In this document: one piece after another, positions 50,062 through 61,245 of the stretch
Position numbering within the stretch: the first letter of the stretch is position 1
Layout: every line of letters starts with the position of its first letter
Source: Parietaria judaica
Lineage: Eukaryota > Streptophyta > Magnoliopsida > Rosales > Urticaceae
Length of the DNA: 64,000 bases
Assembly: GCA_954871525.1 (NCBI GenBank)
Contig: OX940868.1
Coordinates: forward strand, 28,267,056 to 28,331,055
Reading direction: 5' to 3'
The notes under the pieces: model-generated
The model's input: only the letters and a program-made list of their open reading frames with translations
Databases searched by the model: none
Told to the model about the DNA's origin: nothing
Made by a program: the position numbers and the translations under genes

Positions 50062-53000
50062 ATGGAAGAGGCAACGGTCGTGGTCGACGACGACGAGAGG
50101 GAGGCGCTGGCCGCCATGAGCGGCGTCCCCCGCGCGCGCAGCACGCAGTCTCACAGCCAGCAGCTGCGTGCCACCTCCGCCGCCGCCAAACGCAACCAGC
50201 AGCCGCCGCTGCGCAACCACAGCCTCGACGAATCACTTATCCCGCCAGCTGACCCCCTCGTCTCTGATGGCGAGGCCGACGACTACGAATTCTTCCCCCA
50301 CGCCCGGCACGATGGCAGCCTCTGCGCCGCCGGACCCGAGTCACCGCCGAGCACCGTCTTGCCAGAGTTTGTGGGCAGCGGAGGCGGCACAGGGATCTTC
50401 CGGGTGCCCACGCGTGCGGCAGTGCACCCGGGCCGGCCTCCGTGCCTGGAGCTCCGACCGCACCCGTTGAGAGAGACCCAGGTGGGATTTTTATTTGTTT
50501 GTGACGTGATGAAGATCATAAAAAAATTGGAGGAAGTATAATAATTTTCTTTCTTTTTTCAAAATTCTCATGAAATGAAAAAAATGTTTATGATCATGGT
50601 TAATTATCGAGAAATTTGTTTGGAATTGATCTCGAAAATATAAGTTCAAATACTCGACCACTAAATCTACGGATATTGGCAGGTGGGAAAGTTCCTGCGG
50701 AACATCGCATGCTCGGAGTGGCAGCTGTGGGCGGGCCACGAGAGTGGCCTTCGCGTGTGCAGCCTCCGGGAGGCGTACGAGCCGGGCTGCGGGCTGGGCG
50801 GCGGCGTCATGCGCGGAGACGAGGACGCAACTCCATTCCACGAGTCGGTGACGACGTCACCGATCATGTGCCTCCTTGCCGACGATGCTAACCGCCTCCT
50901 GTGGAGCGGCCACAAGGACGGGAAGATCCGGTCGTGGCGGATGGACAACCCCGACCTCCACCGTCGCGCCCCGCCGTTCAAGGAGGGCCTCTCCTGGCTC
51001 GCTCACCGCGGCCCCGTGCTCGCCATCGCCATGACCTTTCACGGTATTATTAATATTATTTGCTCAAACAACATGCATGCACGTTCATGAATATATATCT
51101 CTGGATTGGATTGGGCGAGTGGGGCACCACCCTGTAACATTTTATTAAAAAATATATATTAAAATAAGTTCATGACAAATCTTTGCAAATCTCCTCCCCT
51201 AACTTTAAAAAAATAATTGTCACCGTAAAAGATATTTTTTCAATTTAGTCCCATTTACTTTACTGGAGCATTTATAATTGAAAGCTTATTTAATTTAATC
51301 AATGGCATTTTATAAGAAATGAAATTGTACGAAATGTCCAATTTTATGTCAAACTTTTTAAGAAATGCCCATTTTTGAGAGTAAAAAATACACACAATGG
51401 GCATTTTTTTGAAAGGTTTGACACAAAATGGGCATTTTGTGCATTTACCCTTTTAAGAATTTCACATGTATTTCGGGTTTTCCTAATTTTTGTGTATATG
51501 TATATATGTTTGAACACCGATTTCTCTTTGTAGAGTTCAAGTGAGGAAGTGAGATTGTATTCGAAAAAACTTACTAAAAATGGGATTATCACGAAGAAGA
51601 TTTACAAGCAATTGTAAAATTATCTCTTACAATGTGAACGAACCACTATAGTTATGTGTGTCATTGTTATTTTCATTTTGGCTCAATTCATTTTCTAATT
51701 TGAGTCGAATTGGGTTTAATCCAAACAAAGAAAACGAAATCGGCTTAATACTAAGTTTTTGTCATTAATTTTTTTTTCCCTAGTTCGATACTTAAGAGTG
51801 TTTAATTCTTGCTTTTCAATTTTTGATGTCATTAGATTTTGAATTGTACATTCCAAAATTATAAGTTCAAATGTCTAATCACCTAAACTAATCTTGAATG
51901 TGGAAAAGGCGATCTGTGGTCGGGGTCGGAGGGAGGAGTGATAAGGGTGTGGCCGTGGGAATCCATCGACAAGTCGCTATCGTTCAAAGCGGAGGAGAGA
52001 TACATGGCTGCATTGCTGGTGGAGAGGTCCTTCGTCGACCTCCGAACGCAGGTCACCGTCAACGGCGTTTGCAGCATCTCATCGCAAGACGTCAAGTGTT
52101 TGGTAGCCGATAACGCCCGAGCCAAAGTTTGGTGTGCAAGCTCCCTCTCATTCTCGCTCTGGTAAGTCCCCTACATATATGTGAAATTTGAGTAATTAAT
52201 TTGCACCATCTCCTAGTAAACTTGTTATATGTGTAGTTTTTCTCTACTTTAATATTTGATGCATTTTGTCACTTAAACTCTGTTTTGTTACAATTCGCTC
52301 TTGTAATATGGTGAATTAATAAGTATTAGTTTAGGTGGTCCGGTCGGTTTGTGAGCCGGCTGATCTTAAACCACCTTTTATCAATAGAATCTTTTTTTTC
52401 TTTTTACTATAATTATATTAGTTTAGGGCACTTCTTATTATGTTTATATTTTCTATGAAGATGATAATACATGAGAAAATTAAAGAAACACAAAAGTGAA
52501 TAGATTCGATGATACATATTAGAGGAATCTTGAATTGACGAGCACGGCTTGTCGCATTGATACGAAAATTTGATTCACCTCCTCTTCGCGCTTGAGGTTC
52601 GTCAAGCGATTAGCTTCCTAGGATATAACGAGACGACGAACTTCGAAGTCTCCCGGCCAACTGAAATTTCTTAAACTTTGTTAATGAAAAACTCATGACA
52701 AAAAAACATTGAGAAGCATAAAAATTGAATTTACGGCGTAAAAAACTTAGAAGCAAAGTAATAAAGTGAGAATTTTCGTAAAGTATTTCGATTGTGGTGT
52801 GTCGAATTGGGTCGAGATCACCGTCAATTTATAGGTGTTGAAGGGAGACAAAGAATTGAATCATAATAATTTCTAATACGTTTATTATAAATTACAATTA
52901 ATTCGAAACATGATAAATTGAACTGTTATGCAAATTTTGTAACCAAAACAAATGTGCTAGTATTATGCAAAGTAGTGTGCATATATGTATACATATTTTA

Positions 53001-56000
53001 TGTGTTACATTTTTTTTCTACAGGGACGCGCGTTCTAGGCAGCTCATTAGAGTGTTTAACATTGAAGGGCAAGTCGAGAACCGAGTGGACATGTCGTCTG
53101 TCCAGCAAGACCCGAATGCCGTGGAGGACGAGATGAAAGTCAAGTTTGTGTCCCCGTCCAAGAAGGAAAAGTCAGGGGGCTTCCTGCAGCGGTCGCGCAA
53201 CGCCATCATGGGAGCGGCGGACGCGGTGAGGCGAGTGGCGACTCGGGGGGCGGGGGCGCTGGTGGAGGACAGCACCAAGCGCACGGAGGCGGTGGTGCTC
53301 ACACCCGACGGCAAGGTCTGGAGTGGCTGCACCAACGGCTTGCTCGTGCAATGGGACGGCGATGGAAACCGCCTGCAGGACCTGATCCACCATCCCTGCG
53401 CGGTGCAGTGCTTCTGCACCTTCGGGACACGCATATACGTTGGCTATGCTAGCGGCTACATCCAGGTAATTAGGCTGGACAAAATTGACTGAAAACCGGA
53501 TTCGAAATCAATTACTGGAATTTTAATTAGTTAAAGTCGATACTTTTGCGAGGATAACCAAATATCGATATGATATATATATATATATATGCGGTAGGGG
53601 TATTTGGTTTTTATGAATTAACAGAGTACCAATACAGCATTTACCTCATATTTCATCAATTTAGTATTGACTAATAATTAAATATGCTTCATATGAAAAA
53701 TTGAATTATTCTTAGCGTAACATTTATGTGTTATGTATTCAAGAGTTTATGTATATTCGATAAATGCGGTTTTTATATTCTAAAGTTGGGTATTCAATTA
53801 AGTTGGGAAAATACCAGAAATGTAGTGTCCATTTTTGTACAAATAAAATACGCGTCGCATTTACTGATTTCACCCTATAGGTTATGGACCTCGAGGGCAA
53901 CGTAATCGCCGGATGGGTCTCGCACAGCAGTCCCGTCATCAAGTTAGCGGCAGGAAACGGTAACGTTTTCAGCCTAGCCACGCACGGTGGCATCCGTGGT
54001 TGGAACATCACATCTCCAGGGCCGATCGATGGAATTCTACGCTCGGAGCTAGCTACAAAGGAGAAGGCTTACACAAAGAGAGACAACGTGAAGATGATGG
54101 TAGGCACGTGGAATGTGGGGCAAGGGAGGGCCTCCCACGAGGCCCTCATGTCCTGGCTCGGCTCAGCCGTGCCTGACGTCGGTATAGTTGTCATTGGCCT
54201 ACAAGAGGTAGAAATGGGTGCAGGTTTTCTCGCGATGTCAGCAGCCAAAGAAACTGTAAGAGGAGTAACTCACGACCATAAAAACACTGCTAAGTCCATT
54301 TATTGTTTCCACGTAGAATTCTAACAGCTTTTACATGGTCTAAAATTCATAGGTCGGGCTCGAAGGAAGCTCCGTCGGACAATGGTGGATTGACAACATA
54401 GGGAAGGCCTTAGACGAAGGTAAAACCTTCGAGCGCATGGGATCGAGACAGCTCGCAGGGCTGCTCATATCTCTTTGGTAAGCGAAACGAACGAATGTCG
54501 AATTTTTAATATCTCAAACTTGATTTCTGATTTCATCTCGCCTCGTTTAGGGTGAGAAAAAATCTCCGAACGCATGTAGGGGATATTGACGCAGGAGCTG
54601 TCCCGTGCGGCTTCGGCCGAGCCATTGGCAACAAGGTCTGTAAATCTTAAAATCTTACATTGTCATTTTAATAATAATATTCTGAAAGCTAACTATGTGC
54701 GCTCGGGCAGGGAGGCGTGGGGCTGAGGATCCGAGTGTACGACCGCATAATATGCTTCGTGAACTGCCACTTGGCAGCGCATTTGGAAGCAGTGAACCGG
54801 CGCAACGCGGACTTCGACCACATATTCCGCAACATGGTGTTCAACCGATCGCCAAACTTTAACAACGCAGCTGGTATGGTGTTCGTACGCCTGTTGTGTT
54901 TTTGCCTTTGTGTTGCCTTGTCCACCTACTTATCACGCCTGCTTTGCTCTTCTGGCTTGCCGTTGCTCCTCTCCTTTGCAGCTGGAGTCTCCACCTCCGT
55001 TCACATGCTCCGCGGCACAAATGTATTGCACCTTTTTCTCTCTTCAACGTTTTCGATCTCACGTATTTTTATTTGGCTAGAGGTGAAACCGGGATCGATA
55101 TATTAAGGTTTACCGGTCCAAGTTTTTTTGGTTTCAAATTTTGGTACCAGCAACTCGTATTTTGAGGTCTATCGGTCCCGATATTTTGTAGTTTAAAATG
55201 GCGGTACCAAAGAAAGTAACCGATAAATATTGGTATCAATTTTAACGTTTTTTTAATTACACTTAGAACCGGTTAAAAAAAAAGATATTTTATCAGTTTT
55301 TACCGGTTATTGGTTTGTAGAGACCGGGCCGGTGAATACCTGTGCTTAAATCAGGATAATGGGGATAAAATACGCACTAAATTTGGCTTTCTCGGTTAAT
55401 GACTGCTTTTTCATTTCCTGCAAACAGATTATGGGCGGTAACCCCGAGGAGGTGAGGCCTGAGCTCGCCGAAGCAGACATGGTAGTGTTCTTGGGCGATT
55501 TCAACTACCGGCTTTTCGGGATATCGTACGACGAGGCCAGGGACTTCGTCTCGCAGAGGTGCTTCGACTGGCTAAGAGAAAAGGATCAGCTGAGGGGTGA
55601 GATGAAAGCCGGCAAGGTTTTCCAAGGGATGCGCGAGGGACTTATTAAGTTCCCGCCAACTTACAAGTTCGAAAGACACCGTGCAGGCTTAGCAGGTTCG
55701 GTAACATAACGACACAATAATTATCACTTAATTATGTTGATTATTCATCTCTGAAATAATCTTAATCGACGATATTTTGCAGGATATGATTCCGGAGAGA
55801 AAAAGAGAATCCCGGCTTGGTGTGACAGAATAATCTACCGAGACAACCGGTCCGAGTCGGTGTCAGAATGCAATCTAGGGTGTCCGATTGTCGCATCAGT
55901 TCTGCAGTAAGCTGTCCAATCTCTATAAAACCACTATGATTATGTTGCAAATTAATACAAAACCAGAAAAGCAATGAAAATAAATGAAAAGAAAATTGCT

Positions 56001-57798
56001 CACAAAATTTTAAGTTGAAAATTAAATTCGGAAGAAAATTTCGTTGAGAAAAATTCACTAGCTTTCGAAAACTAAATAACATGTCTCTAAATTCGATAAT
56101 TTTATGTCACGTTCCGAACGTTCACCACAAACCGAGCAGGACCAAAGAAACAGAGTCGGGTCACAAACTTTATCTAATTCTTCTACGCACCTTTGTTTGT
56201 GCCTGCTTGCGTAGATACGAGGCGTGCATGGACGTGACGGACAGCGACCACAAGCCGGTGCGCTGCAAATTCGACGTGCAGATCGCGCACGTGGACCGGT
56301 CAGTGAGGCGGAAGGAGTTCGGGAGAATATTCAGGACGAACGAGAAGATCCAGGCCATGCTCGAGCAGTCGGGTCACGTTCCGGAAACCACCGTGAGTTC
56401 GGACAGCATAGTCCTTCAGAACCAGGACACTTTCACACTGCGCGTCACCAACAAGAGCACCGACGATTCGGCCATATTCAGGATCACCTGCGAAGCTCAC
56501 AGCAGCAACAAGACCGAAGACCAATCTGAGTCCATGCCACGATGCTCCTTTGGCTTCCCTCGCTGGCTTGAGGTACTTCACAAATTATTGATTACAAATT
56601 AAAAAATTATATTAAAAAAAATTATAAATTATTACAAGAATATAAGGGTTATGGGAATAAATTACTTATTTTATCTTTGCGTTGATATTAATCCAATCTT
56701 TTTCTTTCAAAGCCGAAGTTTTCAATATTTATTATTGAGAAATTATAATGAATAACTTAAGACTTTTATTTGCAAAATAGTCATACAAGAGCTCTTTTGT
56801 CAATGGTTAATATGACTTTTTATAATTGTTACTTGCTATTTTATAAATTTTTATTAACCGAACATTGACTATTTAGTTAATTTTAAACTATCAAGTTAAC
56901 TATTTAGCTTAAGTTCTTTTTATTAGTTTGCTTCTCTTTGAAATTTCACAATTTTTCAATTGGTTAATTAAACTTTGAATGTATTTTAAGTTTTCGAGAC
57001 ATATCACTTCCGAGAGAGTGAATTTCGGCACATCAAAGATTTTGTTAAATCAATTAAAAAAGTAGGCAAAATTAATTTTAATCAGAAGAAAAACAGTAAA
57101 CATTGAGAACTCTAAAGCTTATGTATGAATAATAACGGTTACAAATGTACCCAACTTATACTTAATTGGACATCATGGACTAGGGTTTTTTTCATAACAA
57201 ATGTACCCAGTGTTTAATTTTACTAAGACTTGAATATACTCAAATTCCACCAGATTGCGGCTTGAATATGCCATATGTCCCCAAAAAAAATATTCCAAAT
57301 CCTCACGAAAAGTAAAACTTGATACATTTTGTCACGGGGTAAAAAAAAAATATATTGCTCCAATTGAGTACAGCATAATTACATTTGTCACCATTAGTCC
57401 TAATAAATATAGAAAGTATTAACAATCATTAGTTGATATGTTCAATTCAACCACTTAAGCTAATTTTATTGACAAAATGCGAGCAGGTTTCACCGGGAGC
57501 GGGCATCATAAAACCGGAGCAGACGGCGGAGGTGTCAGTGAAGCACGAGGAGCTCCACACTCTTGAGGACTTCGTTGAAGGCATTCCGCAGAACTGGTGG
57601 TCGGAAGACACGCGCGACAAGGAAGTTACTCTGGCGGTGAGCGTGCAAGGAAGCTGCTCGTCGCGAACCACCACCCACAAAGTCACCGTGCGACACTGCT
57701 TCTCCTCCAACAAGGCGCTCCGCGTCGACACGCGCCTCTCAACCGGCTCCCGGGGCAGCCAGATCGATGTTCCCCCGAGCCCCACGCCTAGAAGTTAA
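50062..57798 (+). CDS. WD40 type I inositol polyphosphate 5-phosphatase (FRA3/5PTase12-14 type), 1108 aa
   Basis: Thirteen exons, all GT-AG: 50062-50481, 50683-51043, 51909-52161, 53024-53465, 53881-54255, 54353-54477, 54551-54635, 54711-54873, 54982-55022, 55428-55695, 55783-55906, 56215-56572 and 57487-57798. Residues about 140-540 form WD40 repeats ([48 protein letters not shown]). The phosphatase domain starts at GTWNVGQ (567-573). It has both catalytic signatures, GDFNYR (778-783) and PAWCDRI (855-861), so it should be active. It removes the 5-phosphate from inositol phosphates or phosphoinositides. Only the large plant group with FRAGILE FIBER3 joins WD40 to 5PTase; FRA3 (about 1100 aa) affects fibre-wall and actin organisation. 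Which of the 12-14 paralogues this is cannot be said. Introns 2, 3 and 12 are long; 2 and 3 hold transposon pieces. Confidence 0.95.
51319..51450. mobile_element. Hairpin MITE of the Mutator-like family, 132 bp, in intron 2
   Basis: A near-complete foldback: two arms of about 55-60 bp around a ~10-base loop (GAGAGTAAAAAATACACAC region). The outer arm matches the terminus of the elements at 11859 and 41594: GGGTAAATGCACAAAATGCCC against GGATAAATGAGGCAAATGCC, then TTGTGTCAAACCTTT against TTGTGGCTCAAGGTTT. The flanks TTATAAGAA (51310-51318) and TTTTAAGAA (51451-51459) are a 9-bp duplication with one mismatch. It lies in an intron and, read as RNA, could fold into a long hairpin. Confidence 0.7.
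52485..52950. repeat. Dispersed repeat, copy 2, in intron 3
   Basis: Matches 340-850 in the same orientation and order of blocks. It starts about 325 bp after the donor of intron 3 of the 5-phosphatase gene. The class is not determined. Confidence 0.6.
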
Positions 57799-58839
57799 CC
57801 TCTGAGGCCGGAGCCGATTGACGGGAAGGCGTCACTTATGCATGTAGTGGAGATGTACAGATGCGATACATGTGGTTTTGCAATCTTGATTAGTTACTTT
57901 CATTAGTTGATGTTTAAGTTGCAGTCAATGTAGAACGAACCATAGGAAGTATGTATTATGTATAGATAAATCATGACATTATTTCTTTGATACATTTGTT
58001 TTGGTTGATTGTAATTGTAACAGTGTTGGAATACACAAGAAAGATAGACAAATTGAATTGATTAATTTAAATATTGCGTTTTTGTTATTCAATCAACATT
58101 CCTCCTAATGACGGCAAAAGTAACTAAAATTTTTTTGCGTGTAAATGATTTCATACGAAAGGAGTTAGTATTTCCGGAATATCAGGGCCAACGTTATGAA
58201 AAATAACGTGGCCTTGGTATTTTTTTAGTAAAATGGCTCGTCTCAAAAGGACACGGTTTTAGCCAAATTTTATCATTTCGGGCCTCAAAACGGCAGTTTT
58301 ATTCAGAAATTTTGTCAACCTTTTCATTTTCAAACTTTACTTTTATTTCCGCAACTTAATTGCTTTTATTTGCTTCTATTGTTCAGGTATCTAGGATTTT
58401 ATAAATTTTAGGACATGGTTGGTGATTAAGAAGAAAATTCAAGCCTTTAATTCTTAAATATTGTTTTTTCTCTCCTTAATTTCCTAAAATTTGGTATTCA
58501 TCAGTAAAGTACCTAACTTCAATATCAATTAGAATACATTACTAGAGCTACACGTATAAGTACCGCCTAATTTCAATTCTTTTTTATTTTCCTTATAATT
58601 TACGTTTTATTTTTTATAAAATTGTGTAACATTCTTTGAATACACATAAAAGAAAATGATAGATGAAAAAAAAAAAAAAAAAAAAGAGGAGCCAATTCAT
58701 ATTATTACCTTTTTATAATTACTAGAATCATACAATTCAACATTAGAGCTAAGTGAAGCTCATCCTTATTTGAAAAGAACAATCCTAATATTGATTTTCC
58801 TTCAACATACATGATAGAAAATAAATAAAATATGAAGCC
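57799..58839. other. Intergenic between the 5-phosphatase gene and the small gene
   Basis: 3' flank of the 5-phosphatase gene, then AT-rich DNA with a poly-A run at about 58667-58685. The two genes converge here. No gene or clear repeat was seen. Confidence 0.5.
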
Positions 58840-59803
58840 TCAAAATGGAGCTGATAGTGGCTCCCTTATGATAAGCCTGGCTTGTTCGAGGGCATGATCT
58901 GTACTTGGTGTAGCAACATCGCATGTGCATTGACAATGTTTATCAATACTTTCAACATTTGTTTCATCGTCAATGTCTTCTTCTTCGTCCTCGATTATCT
59001 GCTTCATCTTCTTTGTTGAACCAACCAGTCTCAATCCCTGCAAAGAACATGATATAATCGATAGTTGCGAAATCAGGAAGTACACTCCGGAGACGTGGGC
59101 TAAATTTTTTCTTCTTCCAAAAATTACACTTGAAGAGTTATATTTAAAATTTAGTAAAACTTGAGGAGGTTAAGCTACAATTTTAGTGTAATTCCGCCTC
59201 GCTATAGGAGAATCGACATTAAATATGGGGGCAAAAAATGTATTATATAATTATAGTCAAAATTGGATTGGCAGGATGAAAATGATCACCTCAATGAATA
59301 TGATTGTGGCATCATTTGCTTCCAAATTTTGAGCCACATCTGCAGCTACTTCCTGCGCAAAAATGGTACTATGTATTATTAAGGGCTCCCAAAAGATTAT
59401 ACCCAATATTATTCATATTTTATGCACTTAGTATTAACATATATATTATTATATAATAAAAAAACTAAATGCTTGACTACTTTTGGTCATAACTACTCTT
59501 TTTTATTAAATACATCATTTTGTCAGAAAGGCCAAAACATTTACTTTCGCCTGAAAACCTGATGAACTTATAGCCGGCTTTGATCATCACCGTGATCAAT
59601 GATTTTATGTGTATTATTTATTTAAAATTTTAAAGATGAAATATATTAATGTACTTATGCTCAAGAAGACATGAAATCAAAGAAAAGAAGTGAAACACAA
59701 ATAGGGTATTGAGAAGAGAAATATATATTACCCTAGCATGACTGAGTTGTTCTCCTTTCAAGGTCCGAGGCTCCAACTCAATGGGGCAACAGAAGTTAGC
59801 CAT
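58840..59803 (-). CDS. Small protein of unknown function (110 aa, three exons)
   Basis: Exons are 59732-59803 (24 codons), 59290-59352 (21 codons) and 58840-59037 (65 codons plus stop), with GT-AG introns, all phase 0. The protein starts MANFCCPIELEPRTLKG, continues SHAREVAADVAQNLEA with NDATIIFIEG, and has an acidic stretch (EDEEEDIDDE), a CQCTC cluster, and the end IIREPLSAPF. There is no signal peptide or membrane helix. The three exons join cleanly in frame and read as one soluble protein, which supports a real gene. I recall small plant proteins with a similar start and end but know no function. The ATG at 59803 is the only one in frame. A minus-strand TATA-like TATATATA at 59930-59937 is about 130 bp upstream. 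Confidence 0.72.
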
Positions 59804-61245
59804 CAAAATAACACACAAATCAGCAAACTGTATCTTTGATTGTAGAGAAATATATGCTATATATATGCAATCCTCAGCACAAATATTGTTCCTATATACA
59901 AAGACTAAATATTCATATAGCTGATGATCTATATATAGAGAGCACAGACGAAATAAATTTTACATCATGGTCACGGGCTCATGGGAATTAAATTTCCCAA
60001 AGAGATAACCAATTACCATCAAAAAGGAAGATCAAATATAAGAGTCAATAAACTCTCTGGTAATTCACTCACTACCCGTGTGCATGTATATCACTTGTTC
60101 ACGGGCTCAATATTATATCAATGTGTTATTTTTATTTAATATTTATGTGGTAGTAGATAAATTTGAACCATTGGTAGGTCTTAAAAAGTTGATGAATTGA
60201 ATTTATTGGGTGTTTCTGATGGGGATATACTGTTCCAACAATCACCCAACCTTGATTATCAAGAAATGCATTTTAATTGGCTACATAGTTTTTTTTTTCT
60301 AAATTTTTTTAGTTACAAAATTAAAGTAAGATTTTATGATGCAAGGTGAATCACCCATCGCCTTCATTAGCGATAAAATGACAACCCCAGATTCACTCAT
60401 GAATGGAAGATTGAGAAATCTGCATGACAAACTAGAAATTTATCGCAAACTAATAATAGAAAAGATTTGTTTTGTATTTTCTTACACAATGTCACTCATA
60501 ATTCTCACATCACACTCACTACTCATTCAAAGTTTCAAACTATGGCAACTTTGAGTTTTTCTTAAGCTCTTAGTTAGCACATTCTGTTATTTTTATAAAA
60601 CTATTTATTTATACTTAATTAATAATTATATATGGTAAGCAAATAAAATATTAATATAAATATGTACACTAGTACTATTACTATATATATAATAAGAGTG
60701 GCCGTGAAATGAAAAAGTAAGTGGCATTCTTAATTTTCGGAGAAAAAAACCTAACATTTTGAGTTTTTCACAAATTAAAGAAAATAAAAGTCCCACATCA
60801 CTATAGTAAAAAGGTTTTAGGAAGACTGTTGATATATAGTTGATACTGTAAATAAACAGGAGTAACCACAATATACTATATAATTTTACGAATGAAAAAC
60901 ATCACAATGTCACGGCATACTGCACTAGTTTGCGGCCTCCCGCGATTTGCTATAACTTCATGACTTAGACCGGATATAAGGTTTTTGATGACTGCAATAG
61001 CTATTTTTGCGCGCGGCTTATTTATTAAATGAGAAGAGAAGAACCTTATTTTTGTTTTTTATGTTCTCTAAGTTAACTATTTCTCACATTTAATTTCTCT
61101 CTTTCTGTACGTAATGTAAGTACTCTCCTTGTATTGGATGTGTTCTTATAAATATAATTGTTGATTGCTTTATCTCAATGTGTATAGTTTATCAGAATTT
61201 CCAACGCGTAGAGATTATGTAAAAACGATTACAGCATTTGATATA
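59804..61245. other. Intergenic, nothing recognised
   Basis: Upstream side of the small gene, then AT-rich DNA. Short open frames are composition artefacts. No repeat family was recognised. Confidence 0.5.

Noticed and set aside
55080..55340. ACCGGT-rich stretch in intron 9 of the 5-phosphatase gene as an extra exon
   Set aside because: No in-frame exon with splice sites fits. Similar phrases in other introns and spacers indicate a small dispersed repeat.
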